Assembly: GCA_959347315.1 (NCBI GenBank)
Contig: OY365810.1
Location: 28,820,924 to 28,884,923, forward strand
Reading direction: 5' to 3'
Length of the DNA: 64,000 bases
Source: Bimastos eiseni
Lineage: Eukaryota > Annelida > Clitellata > Crassiclitellata > Lumbricidae
Numbering within the stretch: the stretch's first letter is position 1; every line of letters starts with the position of its first letter. Positions 34,701 through 46,456 of this stretch are shown piece after piece. Position numbers and translations under genes: made by a program. Below the pieces are notes generated by a model. It worked only from the letters and a program-made list of their open reading frames with translations. It was not told where the DNA came from and searched no databases.

Positions 34701-35608
34701 TTGAGAAAGACATATCTTAGTGACATATCTTAACCAGTAACATGTCAGAGCAGTAGTGATTCTTGTTTTGTGGACAGCTAGGTAGCAGTCATCTACTTAC
34801 TTATAAATGCATTTGCATTTATTGATTGGCTATAAACATGAGATTGTCACTACAATTCTTATTCTTAATTTTTATCTATGAAGGGAACTTTCACTGGGGA
34901 GATCATCCATACGAGTGGCTGTACGGACCTCATCCTGCAGACATTCAAAGGCCGTCTCTTTCACATCAGTATCCTTGCCTTTGCCATCGGAGTGTTTGAG
35001 GCAAGTGTCACGGTTGACTGAACAAATAACTTAGAAAGGAATGTAGAGCTTGATTGATAAATTGCTCAATTGCTTGATCATTTGATCTTAACCATAACAT
35101 CAACACAATAGTGGATATATGTTATGACATAAAGAATACATTTGCATTATAATGATCTGTCATGCAGACTAATTAATATCTATCTATCTGTTTGGTGCCT
35201 GTTGCAAGATAGACTGATATTTAAATAGTTGAATGAGATTCTTGATGGAGCAATGTTTTGAGTGAATATTTGAAATTGTCAGGTGTCCACAAAATTCATC
35301 GGAGTGCTGCATGGATTGTTGGTGTCCGGTTTTATTAAACTGTTAACATAAAGAAGGACGATTTTAGCAAATGTAATCAAGATGAATATATTCAGAACAG
35401 TTTGTTTTACTGTTGTTTTTGTTGCTACTTTACATTCTTGGCATTTTTCTTTCTGTAGGTGTTATGTGTCATCATGGCAATCATACTTCTGCATAACATT
35501 TCAATAGTGCGACACCATTCGGTGCAAATGATGTCGATGACATTACCAGCACAGGACACAGGTGCAACGGAAAACGTCCACTTCTTTCCAACCGTCACTG
35601 GATTGTGA
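31757..35608 (+). CDS. TspanC8-type tetraspanin (TSPAN33-like), first exon missing
   Basis: Five phase-0 exons: 31757-31945, 33288-33458, 33916-34056, 34884-35000 and 35459-35608 (TGA at 35606-35608), 255 residues. Exon 1 has the end of TM1 (GLVSLAVGLWANF), TM2 and the hallmark LGALRENMCLI. Exon 2 has TM3 and the start of the large loop (YQDDELVQEFLDYVQQK). Exon 3 carries LECCGG, DWEKN and RCSVPLSCC. Exon 4 carries TSGC and the start of TM4, and exon 5 the rest of TM4 and a 30-residue cytoplasmic tail. The large loop has eight cysteines in the TspanC8 pattern; RCSVPLSCC and FDYVQQK-like words match TSPAN33 best. TspanC8 proteins escort and regulate ADAM10 at the cell surface. The fourth visible intron has a GC donor (GAG|GCAAGT). 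The missing exon would code for the N-terminus and first half of TM1. Confidence 0.92.
33785..33880 (+). mobile_element. L2/SINE-type 3' tail in a tetraspanin intron
   Basis: GGCGCCTTATAAATCGGCGT followed by TGTTATTATTATGG has the form of L2-like and SINE2 3' ends. Similar tails occur at 5165-5200 and 48290-48365. Confidence 0.45.
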
Positions 35609-37902
35609 TGGATGAAAATGAGACAAAGGGAGAGAGATATAAGTGTCTGGCAGCTGATGCTATAGAGATGCCTTAGCAACAGCATGAAAATGTTCTTTAC
35701 TGTCTTAATTAAGAGAACGAGTGGTGAGGTCATTTGAGTGCTGTCCATTGATATGCATGAGCTACGTCAAGGTAGATACGTCTTGTCCTTGTCAGTCTTT
35801 GGTAGGAGAGTGTCCGGCTTTTACATACGACCTCTATCATATGCTAGACAGCAGCAATTTCTAATGCATAATTAGCAAGACCAACGTGTTGCCTTCTAGG
35901 ATATATGGCCAAAAGACGTGTAAAACACAATTCTTATGATTTATGAAATACTTTGACCAAAAGATGTTGACAGCAGAGTCTTTTGATTGGTTGCTTAAGA
36001 GTCCAGAATGGAATGAGACAGAAGCTGTTTATTTGCAAGCAACCTTTCTGTTTATGTCTCTGTCTCTCATTTTTATTCATGCATTCGTGTCATGCCACTA
36101 GAAATGTTTGAACTGCCCTAGAACTCGTTTTCGTGCTGGCTATCAGACTCTCATCATTGACTGACTTCTAATAAGGTAGTCCACCATTGTTGCAGAAGAT
36201 TAGGAATCTATGGCCCGACTAAGTACTGCTTTATATCTGAACCTGTGCCAAAATGAAACTAGTGTCTGAACTCATTTCAGTTCTACCTGCATCACAAATT
36301 CCTCACCTTTTTTTATAAGTTTTTAAGTTTCTTGGACTTCATTTCCACTCAATATGGAAGCCAGTTCTTAACTTTTTGAATGAGTAATTGATCAAAATGT
36401 TTGAAGATTAGCTGAATGGAATGATGATGCAGGCCATATGTTGTGAGGTAGGGAGATTGCTAACAGGTAAGGCACTGGCATTAAGATCAGAAGGACACGA
36501 GTTCAATACTTGGCCGTAAAAGTTGACTTATACTTCCAGTTGTTAGTTGGCATTTATAAAATGTGCAGTTGTACAGATGAGCGCCTTGCAGACTGCAATA
36601 CAGTTAAATTTGAGTCCTGTTAAACTTGTTATCATCTGTTTCCATCATATTTTGTGATCATGCTGTGGATACTCGTGTGTGAATTGGATTAACAGAAAAA
36701 TATATATATGCGCTGTTATCCAAATTTATCAATTGCTGGTGGTCGTAAAAGTACCAAGCATTCATTGTTACAGATTGTTTATTTATATACTGAGTTACAA
36801 GCAATTTGTGCTTTTTAATGTATAATTGGAAAGTCCAAAACCTTATTCAGTTCACTGCTTGTTTGGTAAGTTACGTTACGGTTAACCAATTGTCCATGGA
36901 CCACATGGACTTTACGGGCCGTTATTAACCCTTGTCGATAGGAACTGACTGATCTTTTCCCGTAGGTGCTGAGTAGAAATCTCTTCGTTCATTAGTATTA
37001 TTATTACTTCGATGTTTTATCATTACTTTACATAGCCTATGTCCCAATGTGTATGTCCAATTTGGTGTGTTTAAACTATACTTACTTTCTTACTTCTTTG
37101 TTATCTGCATACTCTGAATTTTCCTTCTCTCAAAATACACTCTAGTCATGATAATTTATAGTTTTAAGGTTTTATAATTTACCTAAGTTGATACTGTTTC
37201 AAAGTAAATCATGATATTCAACACTAAATTTCTGCATGTTATTGTTTGCTTGATGCTTTTGTATTCAGCTTTGTTTTCAGGTGTGTCAGTTAGCAAATGA
37301 ACTTGTTAAGAAGGTTGTTGTTTGTTTAGGGTATTGATGACAGTTCTTTATTGTCGTCTGTATACTGAATTAAAGGTCAAACTTACGTTGAAACTCGTTT
37401 TTCGAGTCTCTGCTTCTTAATGGCTATTTTCTGAACTTTATTGCCACAGTTTTGTTTTGATTATAAAAACTCTGTTCATGCTAATAACACAGCCAAGTAT
37501 TTATGATTGGTTGATTAACCTTAATTATTTGAAGTGTAAAGATGTTCAGTTTGGAATAATTTCACTTCAGTGGTAAATAGAAATGTTGTCTTAACATAAA
37601 AAAGGTTAAAGTTTAAAATGTGAAATCATCATAAACTAACTGTTTTGAGAATTCTTGTTTGTGGTTTACACTTTATAAGTCGAATATTCATAAGAAAAGT
37701 AGGCATTTTGGCATTTAGACAGGGCCTGACTGGCTATGATTTATTATGGTGATTAAAATTAAACTACTTGAACCAACACTTTTTAACTTAGCCAGTCTTT
37801 GTAATAAATATTAAGCAATCATCAAGTATGTCAATCTCCATGTTTGGAAGCAATGTCCTATCTAAATGCATAAATTCTGATTGTAGAAACATGCATATAG
37901 AT
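35609..37902. other. 3' flank of the tetraspanin gene
   Basis: AT-rich sequence that probably includes the tetraspanin 3' UTR. No exon, RNA gene or clear transposon end was recognised before the hAT shell at 37903. Confidence 0.5.
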
Positions 37903-38292
37903 AGCGGTTCTCAACCTTTTTGACATGGAGACCCACTTTGCAGTATCTAGATCCTAACGAGACCCACCATTCCAAATGGTGGGACTCAGGAGTAGATGAT
38001 CAACAGGAAGAGTGATATAAACTATCTGCAATGCTAAGGACAAATGGCCAACTCTTCCAGGGCATCATACACAAGTCCAAAATTCTTTGCGAAAACAGGG
38101 TTAGCCACTTTCATGACCGTTCCCAACAATTTCTGCTGCTCTAAATCAGCTCTCCTACTACTTGCTGATCAATTGCTGAAATAATTGTGCAAACAAACTG
38201 TAGGGTTGCCGAACATCTCCAGGCAAGAGCAAGAGCTTATTTGCACCACACATTCACCGTCTCTTGTGTCACTGTGTGATTCATGCTAAAAG

Positions 38293-38990
38293 TTGCGTCA
38301 GCTCCGCACTGTTACTCGCTCGATAACTCCAGACGCCACCGCTACGCTTGTCCACTCCTTCGTCAAATTACTGCTGCTCACTCTATGTAGGCCTCCAAAC
38401 TGGGCGGTTGCGGTGCCTGGACCGGGTCCTACGTTTTGCTGCACGTCTTGTCGGTCGCATTTCGAAATGTATCCACGTCTCCGGTTAGATCAGGGGTGTC
38501 AACGAGCTGGCCCGCGGGCCATTTCTGGCCCGCTGACGATAAATTTCTGGCCCGTGGAGCCTTGTCTACAGGCAACACAATTGAGAATAAAGATATAAAA
38601 CCGTTAAAGGACAAATTAGACATGTGTCATTTAACGGTTTTATGAGTTTTCTGTGATTTGTAATTGATAATGCATATCAGAATCGCGTTTTCAAAGCCTA
38701 ATTCAACTGTGTGTACGGCCCCCTCTTGAGATCCCTAACCAAATTTCCTCACGTGCCTTCGGCACTCTGGCCCGCAAATTGCTGAAAATATCGCTATTGG
38801 CCCGCCAACACAAAAAGGTTTGACACCCCTGGGTTAGATGCTGGAAGCGCTCCCCTAGCCACTCCTCCAGCAGCGATTCTCGTACCCCATCATCGCTCAG
38901 GTCTGGTATTCCTTGCCTCCTTGCCAGGTCCCGTCTACGCCGATCGTCGCAAACTCAGACACACATCTTTTAGTGCATCGGGTTGGGCTA
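38293..38990 (+). mobile_element. CR1/L2-like reverse transcriptase remnant, split by a MITE
   Basis: Before the MITE the frames read ITPDATATLVHSFV and then, after a shift, YCCSLYVGL, RCLDRVLRFAARLVGR and ISKCIHVSG, the C-terminal thumb region of CR1/L2-type ORF2 (DYCNSLLYGL, LQRVQNAAARLV). After the MITE (from 38840) LEALPLATPP and related text continue. It has frameshifts and is truncated. Confidence 0.6.
38491..38831. mobile_element. hAT-type MITE with CAGGGGTGTCAA ends
   Basis: Perfect inverted ends CAGGGGTGTCAA...TTGACACCCCTG, flanked by a perfect 8-bp duplication GGTTAGAT (38483-38490 and 38832-38839). GGCCCGC words recur near both ends. Length 341 bp; its insertion interrupts the CR1/L2-like fragment. 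Confidence 0.95.
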
Positions 38991-41315
38991 ATAATCTCCC
39001 TGCAATTTCAATCAATGACTTCAGATATAATTATGTCGTTAGACTTAATTTAACTTGCTACTGATCTGCATTCCGATGGTAACCACATTAGCTACATTAA
39101 CGACGCAATTAAATCAAAGCTTGAAGTAGACACTGCTTCGACGTATGATCGTTGACGATACAATGTGCTGTAAACTTTGGCTTTGCAAAATACGTAGATA
39201 TGTCACACAGTACAACTTAAAATTAATCCCTAATGTGTGAAATTACAGGATCATCTGCATGACATAATTCTACAATTAAATAAGCGACAAACAGACCCCA
39301 TTGTTCAAGCTACACAATAACTGTAGGCCTATACGCTGTGACTCATAATTATTTAATATTTAATTTTGCACTTCATTTGTCATTTTTGAAGCTTCTCATG
39401 AGCTCAGATATACATAATCGAAGAAACAAGTATTGAGATAAGCGACAGATAATGCTGAAGTTCAAATGCATTGGACAGACGGGAACGCGCCCCTCAATCG
39501 GTAGGTGGCGTAGTACGTGTTTGAAATTAAAAATAATAATTGGTATTATTGTGGTGGCCTATTTATGAATTTTTAACGTATTAATTTGTTGAATAAACTA
39601 AACTGCATCCCTTTCTCTGCGATGATTGATGTGAAATTAATCTTAATTAAATCTAAAATTGTACGCTCTTTTGAGAGGTGTCGCGCACATGAATCGCTAG
39701 ATGGCATCGTACATGTGTTTATTGAATTTACAATAATAATTATGATTGCTATTATTACTTTAGTTTATTTACCATTTAACACTGCTATTTAGTGAGTAAA
39801 TAAAACTACTTTCTTCTTAGTCCAATAATTGATTGCAAAAAATAAGGCGCAGCTGATAATTGATTAATGTAATTATACATTTAGACACCTTTATTTAAGA
39901 AGGTATTTAAGAAGTATATAGGATACTATATAAATAGTAGAACGTGTGTATGATACAGTTGCGAGTGGACGGGTTTCTGAGGATAAGCCCTATGGCCCAG
40001 TAAATGCACTTGCATTTTAGGAGGAATGTGTAGCGGTTCCCCAGCTCCCAACTTTTGCAAAGCTTCCGTTTTGACGTCTCAATTTCTGGTTGAAGACAGC
40101 TTCGATTTTTCTGTCCAACAGTAATCATTGATGGACAAAGATAGCGCTGCTGAAATTAATACTAGAGGAACTTTATTCTGTAGAGGTATTGCAAAGGTCA
40201 CAATATAGTGCCTGTTTTGTCCTTTCTCAAGACGAATTTCTTTCTGTCTATTACTATCCATTGTATTCTCATTCAATTCCCATGCTAATCCCCTCATCTT
40301 TCCCTCCTCCCCTTCACTACCCCTCAATTTTTCTCCACCTCCTTATCATTCATTCCTCACCTGCCCATACTCTCCGATTTCAACACTTCGTCCCATTTCC
40401 ATGCTCCTCGCTTATTACTCCCATCCTCATTAGCCCTTCCCTCCTTTCTAATCCTCGTCCATCTTCCGTTCTCCACCACTCCTCATCATCCTCTGCCCTC
40501 CCCATTATTGTAGTGAGTCGTTAACATACCCGGTTTAAGGCCTTATAGGCCTACATGTCGTTAGTGTAAAGCTGCTTACAAGCTGACAGCAAACACGCTG
40601 TAATAAGTAATTCTAAATAAGACTCATAAGAGTCATGAATTAGTTGTCGTTACCGAACGGACGTTCCGAAGAAGAGTTTTATTGGAACACATGCGTTCTC
40701 AGAGTTCCATTGCATTGTGAGCAGTGGGAACGCAGACACAGGATTTCGAGAGCAGTGGAAACGCATAGGGCCCTACCCACTTTAAACCCTGTATATTTTA
40801 TGATCTTTGTTAAATCAGCAAGTCACGCATCAATGCATTGTACGACTAGCCATGCTAGCGTATAACAAAACTATAAATAAATCATAATAAAATTACATAA
40901 TGTGATAAAAAAATAATATTAAAAAACCTTTATTGTTTTACGCACATTGAGACACAAAAACTGTGAATGAGATGGCGGGGCTTGCATTCTGGTCAGATGT
41001 ACAGTAGCCTAAGTCAATACGCGGGCTGATGTTGGTTAGACACAATCTTAAGTCATTATTTACACAAAACCTATTCCTATAATTATTTAGTCTTGAGTGT
41101 AATCATAGCTGAACAGCCGGTCTCACAGATGTATGCGTAGTTTAAAATGGCAGCAACACTGACAAAGCAACGATCTATAGAAAATATAGCGCATTACATT
41201 CATGTGACAATATTTTTCAGTGGTAAAACTGCGATTTCAAAGAAAAGTTCGCGACCTACTTGGATGTCCTTTGCGGCCCACTTGCGGGTCGCAACCCACA
41301 GGTTGAGAATCATTG

Positions 41316-43050
41316 ATATAGATTAATGGAATTAGATCTTTGATATCCACTGAATCACAGATGATACTCAGTATAAATCGTTTTTCTAGACACTATGTAC
41401 TTTTGTTGCCACCATATTATCACGAGGGGGGATATCTTATGACAGCTGGTCTTTCTGATTGCATGAACTTAGAATATTCCAAGAAAACGATTTGCATGTG
41501 CTAGATAAAAACAAAGCCGTATTATCCATCAGGCTCTGTTGTGCCAAGGGCCTATGCAAGTCTGAAAATAAAATGAGACATTGAATGAATATGTTCAATG
41601 AGATTGAATTTGAAACAGAAATGGAAATTAACGAAAGTGAATTTTTTGTAGCCTGCTGAAATAATTTAACAAGTTAAAGTTAAGTTCAGTTGTACAACAG
41701 TCTATATATATTATGCGAGATACATACATTCCCTCCAAACTTCATTACTTTACGTCTCTTTGCATTAGCAAAATCATATATAGGTTAGTGTCTTCAAATG
41801 TCATTTCTGCATTAACTCGTTTTCAATTTTAGGGCTAGCGTTTGAGGTCTACCAATACAAAAGTTGCCTTCTGTAGAGCCCACAAGGACCTTAATACGAC
41901 CCTGGCTGAATGAGGCAGATTAGACATTAAACTGTTGAAGGAGTTGAAGAATGAGGTGAAGAAGGAGGAGGATTTGGGGAGTGGCTGAAGTGAAGAACCA
42001 TTTCTATTACATAGAAATGGTTGAAGCAAGTGATGAGAGAAAGTATTTTGCGTGCGTGGTATCATATTAATTGTCGAATGGAAAAAGAAAATGCCAACAT
42101 GTCTTTTGTTTGTGATTGGACCAATTGTTGGTGAGTTCTTCGAAGCAGATGTTTGTAACGCATGCCTACTAGGATTTTTAGATTAAATATCTGATTAGAT
42201 GCAGTCCGACCTGTTTAAGGTACTTTCTAGTCAGCTGCTAAAATCAATGAGCCTGATTGCTGAGGTGGTGATGTTGATGGACGCTGTGTTGGTCGTGATA
42301 GCGGCAGTGGATTGAACTAATGGTGAATGGTAAATGTTGATGGGGCCTCGATGGTCACAGTAATTAGCAGAAGTGGAAGATGACAGAGAGACAAAGAAGG
42401 GAAGAAAATCAAAGAGAGGCAGGAGAAGGAAGAAGAAAATTTATGACTAGGGAAGGCTGATGAAGGAGGAAAAGATGGGAATAAGAGGATACCTAAGAGA
42501 ATAGAGGCCTCTATTCTCTTAGGTATCCTCTTATTCCTTGTTTTATTTAGAGCTGTGATGAATCTTCCTTTTAAAAATTGTTTTCTGGCTTATCTGTGAT
42601 GTCAGAGTTTGCTTAATGGTCGTCTCTGTTGTTAGTAGAATAATTGTGCATATGCAACATATATCAGTATATAGGCCTACTTATGTTGTGTCTTATGGTG
42701 CATGAATAATATGTCTGCATATGGAGACACAGTCTAGTAAAAGATACTAAGCCAGGAGCATTTTGTTTATAACTTGAGATTTACGATCCCCATCTAATGC
42801 CCCATTATAATGAGGGCCGCGTTATACTGATATGGTAAATGTATATTGTGACTAATAATAGCAGTTCATGTCTGTTTAGTTGTGTAGTTGCAGGCTGTGA
42901 ATAGCTAGATGGTGTTGTCATGAAGGTGATCCCTGGCCTACCAGAAGAGTCATCAGATTTGTCAAGATTTTTATAAATTTACCTTTTATTCAAAATTACG
43001 TATTTTAATTAACGCAATTAAAAATTCTATCCCTGTCCATATGTTCCTGT
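41316..43050. other. Intergenic region without recognisable genes
   Basis: No exon or transposon end I can support, apart from the perfect palindrome at 42478-42537. A purine-rich stretch (AGGAGAAGGAAGAAG type) precedes it at 42370-42480. Confidence 0.5.
42478..42537. repeat. Perfect 60-bp palindrome without spacer
   Basis: GGAATAAGAGGATACCTAAG...AGAATAGAGG is followed immediately by its exact reverse complement; the centre is GAGG|CCTC at 42507/42508. It could extrude as a cruciform or be a foldback artefact. Confidence 0.95.
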
Positions 43051-43095
43051 AGTGCTGTTGATTTGTCCATTTGGATGCGGGTGTCTGTCTCCATG

Positions 43096-43097
<2 letters not shown>

Positions 43098-43127
<30 letters not shown>
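43098..43127 (+). repeat. (CTG)10 trinucleotide repeat
   Basis: Ten perfect CTG units. Open frames across it (poly-Leu, poly-Ala, poly-Ser) are low-complexity and not supported as genes. Confidence 0.95.
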
Positions 43128-43130
<3 letters not shown>

Positions 43131-43189
43131 TCCTCGGAACCATTTCTCCTACATCCATCTTCCTTAAGCATCGTCCCTTACGAGGCCTT

Positions 43190-43690
43190 CTATACAGACC
43201 AGCGAGGAAGGGTTCCACCCCATCCCAGTTCGTCGCTGCCATGTCTCGACAGAACCGTGGCTTACAGCTGTAATCCTGCGGCGTGCGGGTGAAGTGCGAA
43301 GGGGTGGGATGATCGTGGCCCCACGGATGGGGAAGGGAGGGAGGGTGGCCGAATCCTGTGAATTGCCGTTTCTCGATGGCACTTTACGTGTCTGAATGGT
43401 GGATGGTCGATAACGGATTAGCGGGATTCACCCACCGTCGCTCCCTCCCTCTCTTCCTCCCTACGCACCCACCGTATTCCACCCCCGCCGTCCGAGGCCC
43501 CGTCCAACGACCGACGGACCGTCGCGACGCACGGCTTCCCGGCCCATGTTGCCATAAATCTTCCCACTGGCAGATGGATCCGGTCTCGTCCGTTATTGCG
43601 TTCCCTACTCCTCCGCCGTCCACGCTGGCGCCGTCCTTCCTTCCCTTCGTCCGTTCTTCCGTTCATTCTTGAGTTGACCAGTGGCCGTGT
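43190..43690. promoter_or_regulatory. CpG-dense GC-rich segment, possible promoter or untranslated exon
   Basis: The stretch is clearly richer in GC and CG than its neighbours (CCGACGGACCGTCGCGACGC near 43510). It has no convincing ORF on either strand. It could be a promoter or 5' exon of an unseen gene, perhaps a distal start for the downstream Prickle-like gene 14 kb away, which is speculative. Confidence 0.25.
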
Positions 43691-44157
43691 TTGCAGAGAA
43701 ATTATTCGGCCGAAATGTGTTTAATTTTTCCAATTGGCGTGTGCCTCTTGATCGGAATTTACCGACTCTTTTATACTGGGTTTCCTTCGTTCGTTCGTTC
43801 GTTCGATCATTCATTCGCTTCTTTTTGTGGATTCTTTCGTACGCGGTTGTCGCTTAATTTATCAAATTATTGACTATTTGATTATTAGTTTGTATTCAGC
43901 ATGTCTTTGTAACTATGATATTATTGTGATGCAGCGTTCACACTCACCAATTCACTCGGGTTTTATCGATTGAAGAATATCTTCACAGGAAATGGTTTTA
44001 CTACGTTCGTCTGCTCGAGTGCATAGGCCTACAATGGCTGTTGATAGCAAATTAGCAATGTGCTTTCCTTACAAACCAAAGCGCTGGCTGTTATTTGTCT
44101 CATCTTTTGCATTTGGCTCTGTGCGTTTTGTGTTTCTCGTCTATCTTCTGTCTGCTT
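43691..44157. other. Intergenic sequence
   Basis: Contains a short TTCG run (43783-43805). Nothing else recognisable. Confidence 0.4.
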
Positions 44158-44313
44158 CAGGGGCGTCAACCCACCTCTGAGTGATGGAGACAGTTCTCTG
44201 GTCCCAAGTGTCAGGAAGGCAAGATGCTCCCCCAAGACTAAAAAAAATATCACCCCTACCTGAAATTGGAGGCATTTGCCTCAGCCCCCCTATCTGGATT
44301 CTGGACGCCCCTG
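44158..44313 (+). mobile_element. CAGAGGCGTC-type MITE, copy 2
   Basis: Ends CAGGGGCGTC and GACGCCCCTG, flanked by GTCTGCTT (44150-44157) and ATCTGCTT (44314-44321). The interior shares GAGTGATGGAGAC, CCAAGACTAAAAAA, ATTTGCCTC and CCCTATCTGGA words with the copy at 47774. Confidence 0.85.
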
Positions 44314-44439
44314 ATCTGCTTCACTTTGACCAGAGCTTCAAAAAGCGATGCTTCCAGAAGGTCCTATCAGTGGTAGGCCTAGACTTAGAGTATACGTGCC
44401 AGGAATTGTCTGAATTTCAGTCTGTAGGCCTAATTAACG

Positions 44440-44575
44440 TAGTCATGGCTGTTAATATCGCGATATAGTATCGCAATACTTGGTATCGCCGATACCTTTT
44501 GTTGAATATCGCAGCGAGTACCGCGATAGTTTTATTTTGCTGGTATCGCAAGTGTATCGCAAATGGCACCCAATA
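44440..44575. repeat. TATCGC-rich dispersed repeat
   Basis: Many TATCGCGATA and GTATCGC words (ATATCGCGATATAGTATCGC, TATCGCCGATACC), resembling the ends of hAT MITEs. No partner end was identified. Confidence 0.45.
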
Positions 44576-45243
44576 AAACCATTGTTCAAAGAACGATGAT
44601 CGACTGCAGCTTTTGTCAAATAGGTACTGAAAAATGACCTAATGACCAATTTCTGTCACTTTTCCTCATCATAAAGCACGATTTGTGCCACGTTTTTATA
44701 TATCAAGGGTTGTTTTTGTCTTTCCATTACGGGCCTAAAGTAGGACTATAGGAAAAGACGCCTTCTATAAAGTAAAGGAATTGACGAGAATGACGACAAG
44801 AGAGTTAAACAAGAATTTTGGGAAACGAATGGTCAAGTGACTCATGTCACTGAAAAATAATGGAATGTATGTATACAAAGTAATATAGGCCTATACAGGT
44901 CGGAAACATGAACCATGAGGTGGGAGGATTATAAGAAGACTATATCTCGGCCTATACTCCTTCGAGATGTTACTCTGTAGAGCGATGCTGCTTGTCTCAT
45001 TATGCTGCTTAATTGTGTGTCCTCCTTAATTAGGCCTATATATAGGCATATATCTGAATGTGCTCTGACTGTTTATGAGCCTGTTTATGACGCAAAAAAT
45101 ATCCATCCCTTACTTGAAATTCGAGGAATTTGCCTTGGGACCTCCTATAGATATCTGGACGTCCCTGTATCAAGCTGGCTAGAACAAAAATCAAAAGTTG
45201 CTTCGCTCGGCTTTGAGTGGCTCTTTAATCTGGAGACAACGAA

Positions 45244-45345
45244 GAGTGTCTACAAAGAGAGTCTACAAAGAGAGTTTACAAAGAGAGTCTACAAAGACAG
45301 TCTACAAAGAGAGTTTACAAAGAGAGTCAACAAAGAGAGTCTACA
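45244..45345 (+). repeat. 13-bp tandem repeat
   Basis: About eight copies of GTCTACAAAGAGA with GTTTAC and GTCAAC variants. As 13 is not a multiple of three, it yields a repetitive pseudo-ORF. Confidence 0.9.
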
Positions 45346-46389
45346 GATCGTAGATGAAATAAGATCTCTGATAGAAACAATCAGAAGACGCCATATGTTA
45401 AATGGTTGGGTAACTTGGGTGACATGATAAGAGTAGATTATGTATGAACTATAATCGAATGGAGAATGGAGGGAAGCTGTCCAGACGTAGACCAATGATT
45501 ATGTTGATAGACTGGGTGATGAAGGAGGGTTACAGCACGCTAACGAAACAATTAGGACTGGCCAACGAGAAGAATGGCGACCTTGAATGTAGGAACCTAG
45601 GAACCTGCCTAACGGTAGTGAACCAGAGAAGACGGGATATATTGATCGGTTCCGAGTAGTCGTCTTCTCATGCTCCTTGCTGCCGTAGGAATTGACAGGT
45701 TCTTACTTGTTTGTCAGGTCAAGTGTTCATATATGAATCAATTATTTTCATTGTAGCCTAAAATCACTTGACTTAATATCTGACTTTGTCTGGTCCTTAG
45801 ATTGTGCTTTTAAATGGCTTGATTCGTCCTTGCATTTTTGTGTGCTTTTGTCCTGTTGCTTTTCCTATTTTGTTGCTTGTGTACCTGGCTTATTATGTTT
45901 GAATGTGCTTTGTCTGCTTTTGAGCCCACCTTTTTGCCATCCTGCCTGTTCATTATGTAGGCTATGTCTTGTGTTTTACTGTGTTTCTGCCTCTGTCTGG
46001 AAATCATTGTGTTTCTGTGCTTTTTTTCGTGAATGTGAATCTTCCTGGCAGTTCCTGCATGCTCGGTGATCCTCTTCAAGGCTGCTTAGGTTGTTGCCCT
46101 TGTCGCTGATGTAGTTGTCCCTCTGTGCCATTAGAATACGGAATAATGTCATTTGTGTGAAGCTGGTCAGAGGTAAGGCCGTCAATAACCGAATCCCAGA
46201 AGACTGGAAATGACGGCGTCTAAAAGAATTTCTTGTTCGTCTACGTGTGTGTCCCTATGTGCGTTTTGTGAGGGCTGTACGTGTATTTCTGTATAAGTGT
46301 CTGTGTTGTGGACAGTGTAAGCCTATGTGAGGGTGTGTATACGTGTATGGTTAGTGCGTTTGTGTGCGTTGGTGTGTGTATGTAGAGGT

Positions 46390-46456
46390 GGGTTTGTGTG
46401 TGTAGATGTGTGTGTGTGTGTGTGTGAGTGCGTGTGCGCGCGTGCGTGCGTGTAGG
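46390..46456 (+). repeat. (GT)n-rich microsatellite
   Basis: GT-rich run with TGTGTGTGTGTGTG core and a GCGTGCGCGC tail; GT-rich sequence extends left to about 46240. Confidence 0.85.

Larger units (their letters stand above)
37903..41315. mobile_element. 3.4-kb hAT-type element shell with nested insertions
   Basis: The ends are AGCGGTTCTCAACC and, on the other strand, CAATGATTCTCAACC. They are flanked by a perfect 8-bp duplication ATATAGAT (37895-37902 and 41316-41323). The subterminal text (GAGACCCAC, GGGTCGCAACCCAC) is typical of hAT families with TGGTTCTCAACC ends. No intact transposase was found. A CR1/L2-like fragment lies inside it, and a MITE inside that. A pyrimidine-rich stretch runs at 40265-40505. 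Confidence 0.8.

Noticed and set aside
40189..40524. 111-residue Ser/Pro-rich frame
   Set aside because: Pyrimidine-rich low-complexity DNA inside the hAT shell; no domain.
43027..43292. Poly-Leu, poly-Ala and poly-Ser frames
   Set aside because: Produced by the (CTG)10 repeat; flanking residues show no domain.
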